Positions 62,805 through 64,000 of a stretch of 64,000 bases of DNA are shown one piece after another. Source of the stretch: Acidobacteriota bacterium (GTDB lineage Bacteria; Acidobacteriota; Blastocatellia; Pyrinomonadales; Pyrinomonadaceae); assembly GCA_023436495.1 (NCBI GenBank), contig JAEZIT010000043.1, forward strand, positions 1 to 64,000, written 5' to 3'. A program made the position numbers and the translations under genes. The notes beneath the pieces are model-generated. The model saw nothing but the letters and a program-made list of their open reading frames with translations, searched no databases and had not been told where the DNA came from. Position 1 is the first letter of the stretch; every line of letters starts with the position of its first letter.

Positions 62805-63383
62805 GTCTCGCCAACTCCCTCACTCCCCTACTCCCCCATTCCCCTACTCCGCGTCTCCGCGCCTCTGCGGTGAACATCCCGCGAGAACCATCAAACCACA
62901 CCTTCCCAAATCCCGGAATAGCGATTTTTACGAAACAGGGCAACTTTAATGATATTTATGATATTTATGATTTTTATTGAAAAATCCGGCCGAAACCGAT
63001 CAAAATGTCACTAACCAACCATTCACGCGCCGCTAAGCGGGCGACCGAGCGCGAACAATCCGGGCGCGCTGTTGCAACAACACTGCGCCCGATATACCGT
63101 TCATTTTCACCGAGCCCGCCACCTCCATCATCCCATCGATGCGCGGACTGACGGACATCCTCACACCCGACCCCAACCATTCCCGCCAAACCGCTCGGGG
63201 ACGCCCATCCGGATCATATTTGCCGCCGGATTCTGGGAAACTCGCGCCCAATCGCACTTTATAGAAGCATCAAATTTTCTTTTGCAAAACTCCCGCGGCC
63301 GCGAATTAATATTGATTTTAGGCGGCGTTTTTGAGTAAATAGAATTAACCTGATTTTGCCCTGAACTGCTTTCCCCCAAATTT

Positions 63384-64000
63384 ATGCAAGAATTTACAGA
63401 TCAAATGCCTTCGGACATTCAGCGTTACCCGATGGTTCCCATACGCGATGTCGTGATCTTTCCGTTTACAAAGGTCGCGTTCAAGATCGGCAGGCCCAGC
63501 AGCGTCCGTGCTCTCGAGCAGGCGATGTCGGGCGAACGGAACATCTTCCTCGCAACACAGCACGACGCCACGATCGACGAACCGGCCGCCGACCAGATCT
63601 ATACCGTCGGCACGCTCGGCCGCATCCTGCAGGCACAGCGACAGGACAACGGCCAGATCAAGGTCGTCGTCGAAGGCCGCGAACGCGGCCAATCCGTTCG
63701 TATCGAACAGGACCCCGACGGCATGTTCTATGCCCACGTCCGCCGCGTAAGCCAAAGCGACGAATCGGGTTACAGGACCGATGGCCTTTTGCAAAAGATC
63801 CATACGCTCGTCGAACAATTCTTGCGCGTCTCGCCGGACGCCTATACGGACGCCCTGCATGCGTCGCTCCGCGGCGTATCGGCCGCCCAGATCGCCGATT
63901 CGATGAGCTCGCACCTCCGCGTCAGCGTCGAAGAGAAGCAGGTCCTGCTCGAGACCTTTTCGGTCCAGGAGCGGCTGCAGCGGCTGATCGATATCCTCGA
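63384..64000 (+). CDS. lon: ATP-dependent protease Lon, N-terminal part (runs off the window)
   Basis: An open frame of 205 codons begins at ATG 63384 and is cut by the window end. It starts MQEFTDQMPSDIQRYPMVPI, continuing RDVVIFPFTKVAFKIGRP, the Lon N-terminal substrate-binding domain (RYPMxPxRDxVxFP), then YTVGTLGRILQAQRQDNGQI and a helical part. The AAA+ and Ser-Lys protease domains lie beyond. No clear ribosome site. It completes tig-clpP-clpX-lon. Confidence 0.93.
   Translation, partial: MQEFTDQMPSDIQRYPMVPIRDVVIFPFTKVAFKIGRPSSVRALEQAMSGERNIFLATQHDATIDEPAADQIYTVGTLGRILQAQRQDNGQIKVVVEGRERGQSVRIEQDPDGMFYAHVRRVSQSDESGYRTDGLLQKIHTLVEQFLRVSPDAYTDALHASLRGVSAAQIADSMSSHLRVSVEEKQVLLETFSVQERLQRLIDIL

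Larger units (their letters stand above)
62344..63383. other. Long repeat-bearing intergenic region clpX-lon
   Basis: 1,040 nt with no convincing gene. It contains two or three copies of the GAAGCCCGCACGAAGTAAGG repeat (62400-62553), hairpin AGAACC/GGTTCT segments between them, copy 2 of the dispersed repeat (62615-62804), and a C-rich tract (62805-62850). AT-rich ATGATATTT tandem words (62948-62975) and a possible lon promoter (TTGATT 63312-63317, TAAATA 63336-63341, spacer 18) follow. A lost gene in 63000-63340 cannot be excluded; no frame is coherent. Confidence 0.55.

Overview
The window looks like a chromosome segment of an Acidobacteriota bacterium, probably class Blastocatellia (Pyrinomonadaceae-like). 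This is inferred from an acidobacterial VWFA-related secreted protein, an acidobacterial mix of housekeeping genes, biased high-GC codon use, a meso-diaminopimelate-type MurE and a c-di-AMP riboswitch. No marker gene such as rRNA is present to settle it. There is no phage, transposase, integrase or CRISPR array. The content is core metabolism plus small accessory blocks.

Layout. 1-6032 (mostly minus strand): the end of a membrane-protein gene, an HtrA/DegQ lipoprotein protease, and a polyamine operon speA-speY-speB (arginine decarboxylase, deoxyhypusine-synthase-like enzyme, agmatinase). 6171-8407: a textbook sigma-54 promoter, a type IV pilin-like gene and an unknown membrane-anchored protein. 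8553-13223: glutamine synthetase, a lipoprotein, pyrF and a DUF3108-like protein. 13270-17137: a Fur-type operator/promoter, feoA-feoB plus a Cys-rich FeoB partner, a DMT exporter and mogA. 17143-25566: secreted S10 peptidase, VWFA protein, a tandem amidohydrolase pair (one lacking metal ligands), a glycine-rich protein and a sensor kinase. 26351-26874: a second sigma-54 promoter with three upstream palindrome-like sites driving a 72-residue basic protein.

26956-33030: SDR, metallo-beta-lactamase-fold phosphodiesterase-like protein, small unknown genes, an SLBB polysaccharide-export protein and a matrixin-like protease. 32948-37505: two tandem paralogous APC-type permeases, each with a structured leader ending in an intrinsic terminator just before the start codon. 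The second leader is a recognisable ydaO-type c-di-AMP riboswitch; the first is a different, unrecognised structure. 37521-45150: zinc-ribbon protein, purD, then a minus-strand run of archaemetzincin-like lipoprotein, TPR protein, aroC, EamA transporter, rsmD and a divergent RsmD paralogue. 45427-48105: arsenic locus (arsR divergent from arsI-acr3-arsC). 48124-57588: recG, queuosine-precursor transporter, rpsT, a membrane DnaJ protein, exbD, pabB, an amino-acid permease and murE. 57742-64000: small membrane protein, tRNA-Leu(UAG), then the proteostasis cluster tig-clpP-clpX-lon, whose intergenic gaps carry several families of short repeats.

The features most worth a second look are the unidentified leader RNA before the first permease, the sigma-54-driven small protein, the two-gene RsmD arrangement with a broken catalytic motif, the paired amidohydrolases, and the repeat/G-quadruplex-rich intergenic regions around the Clp/Lon cluster.
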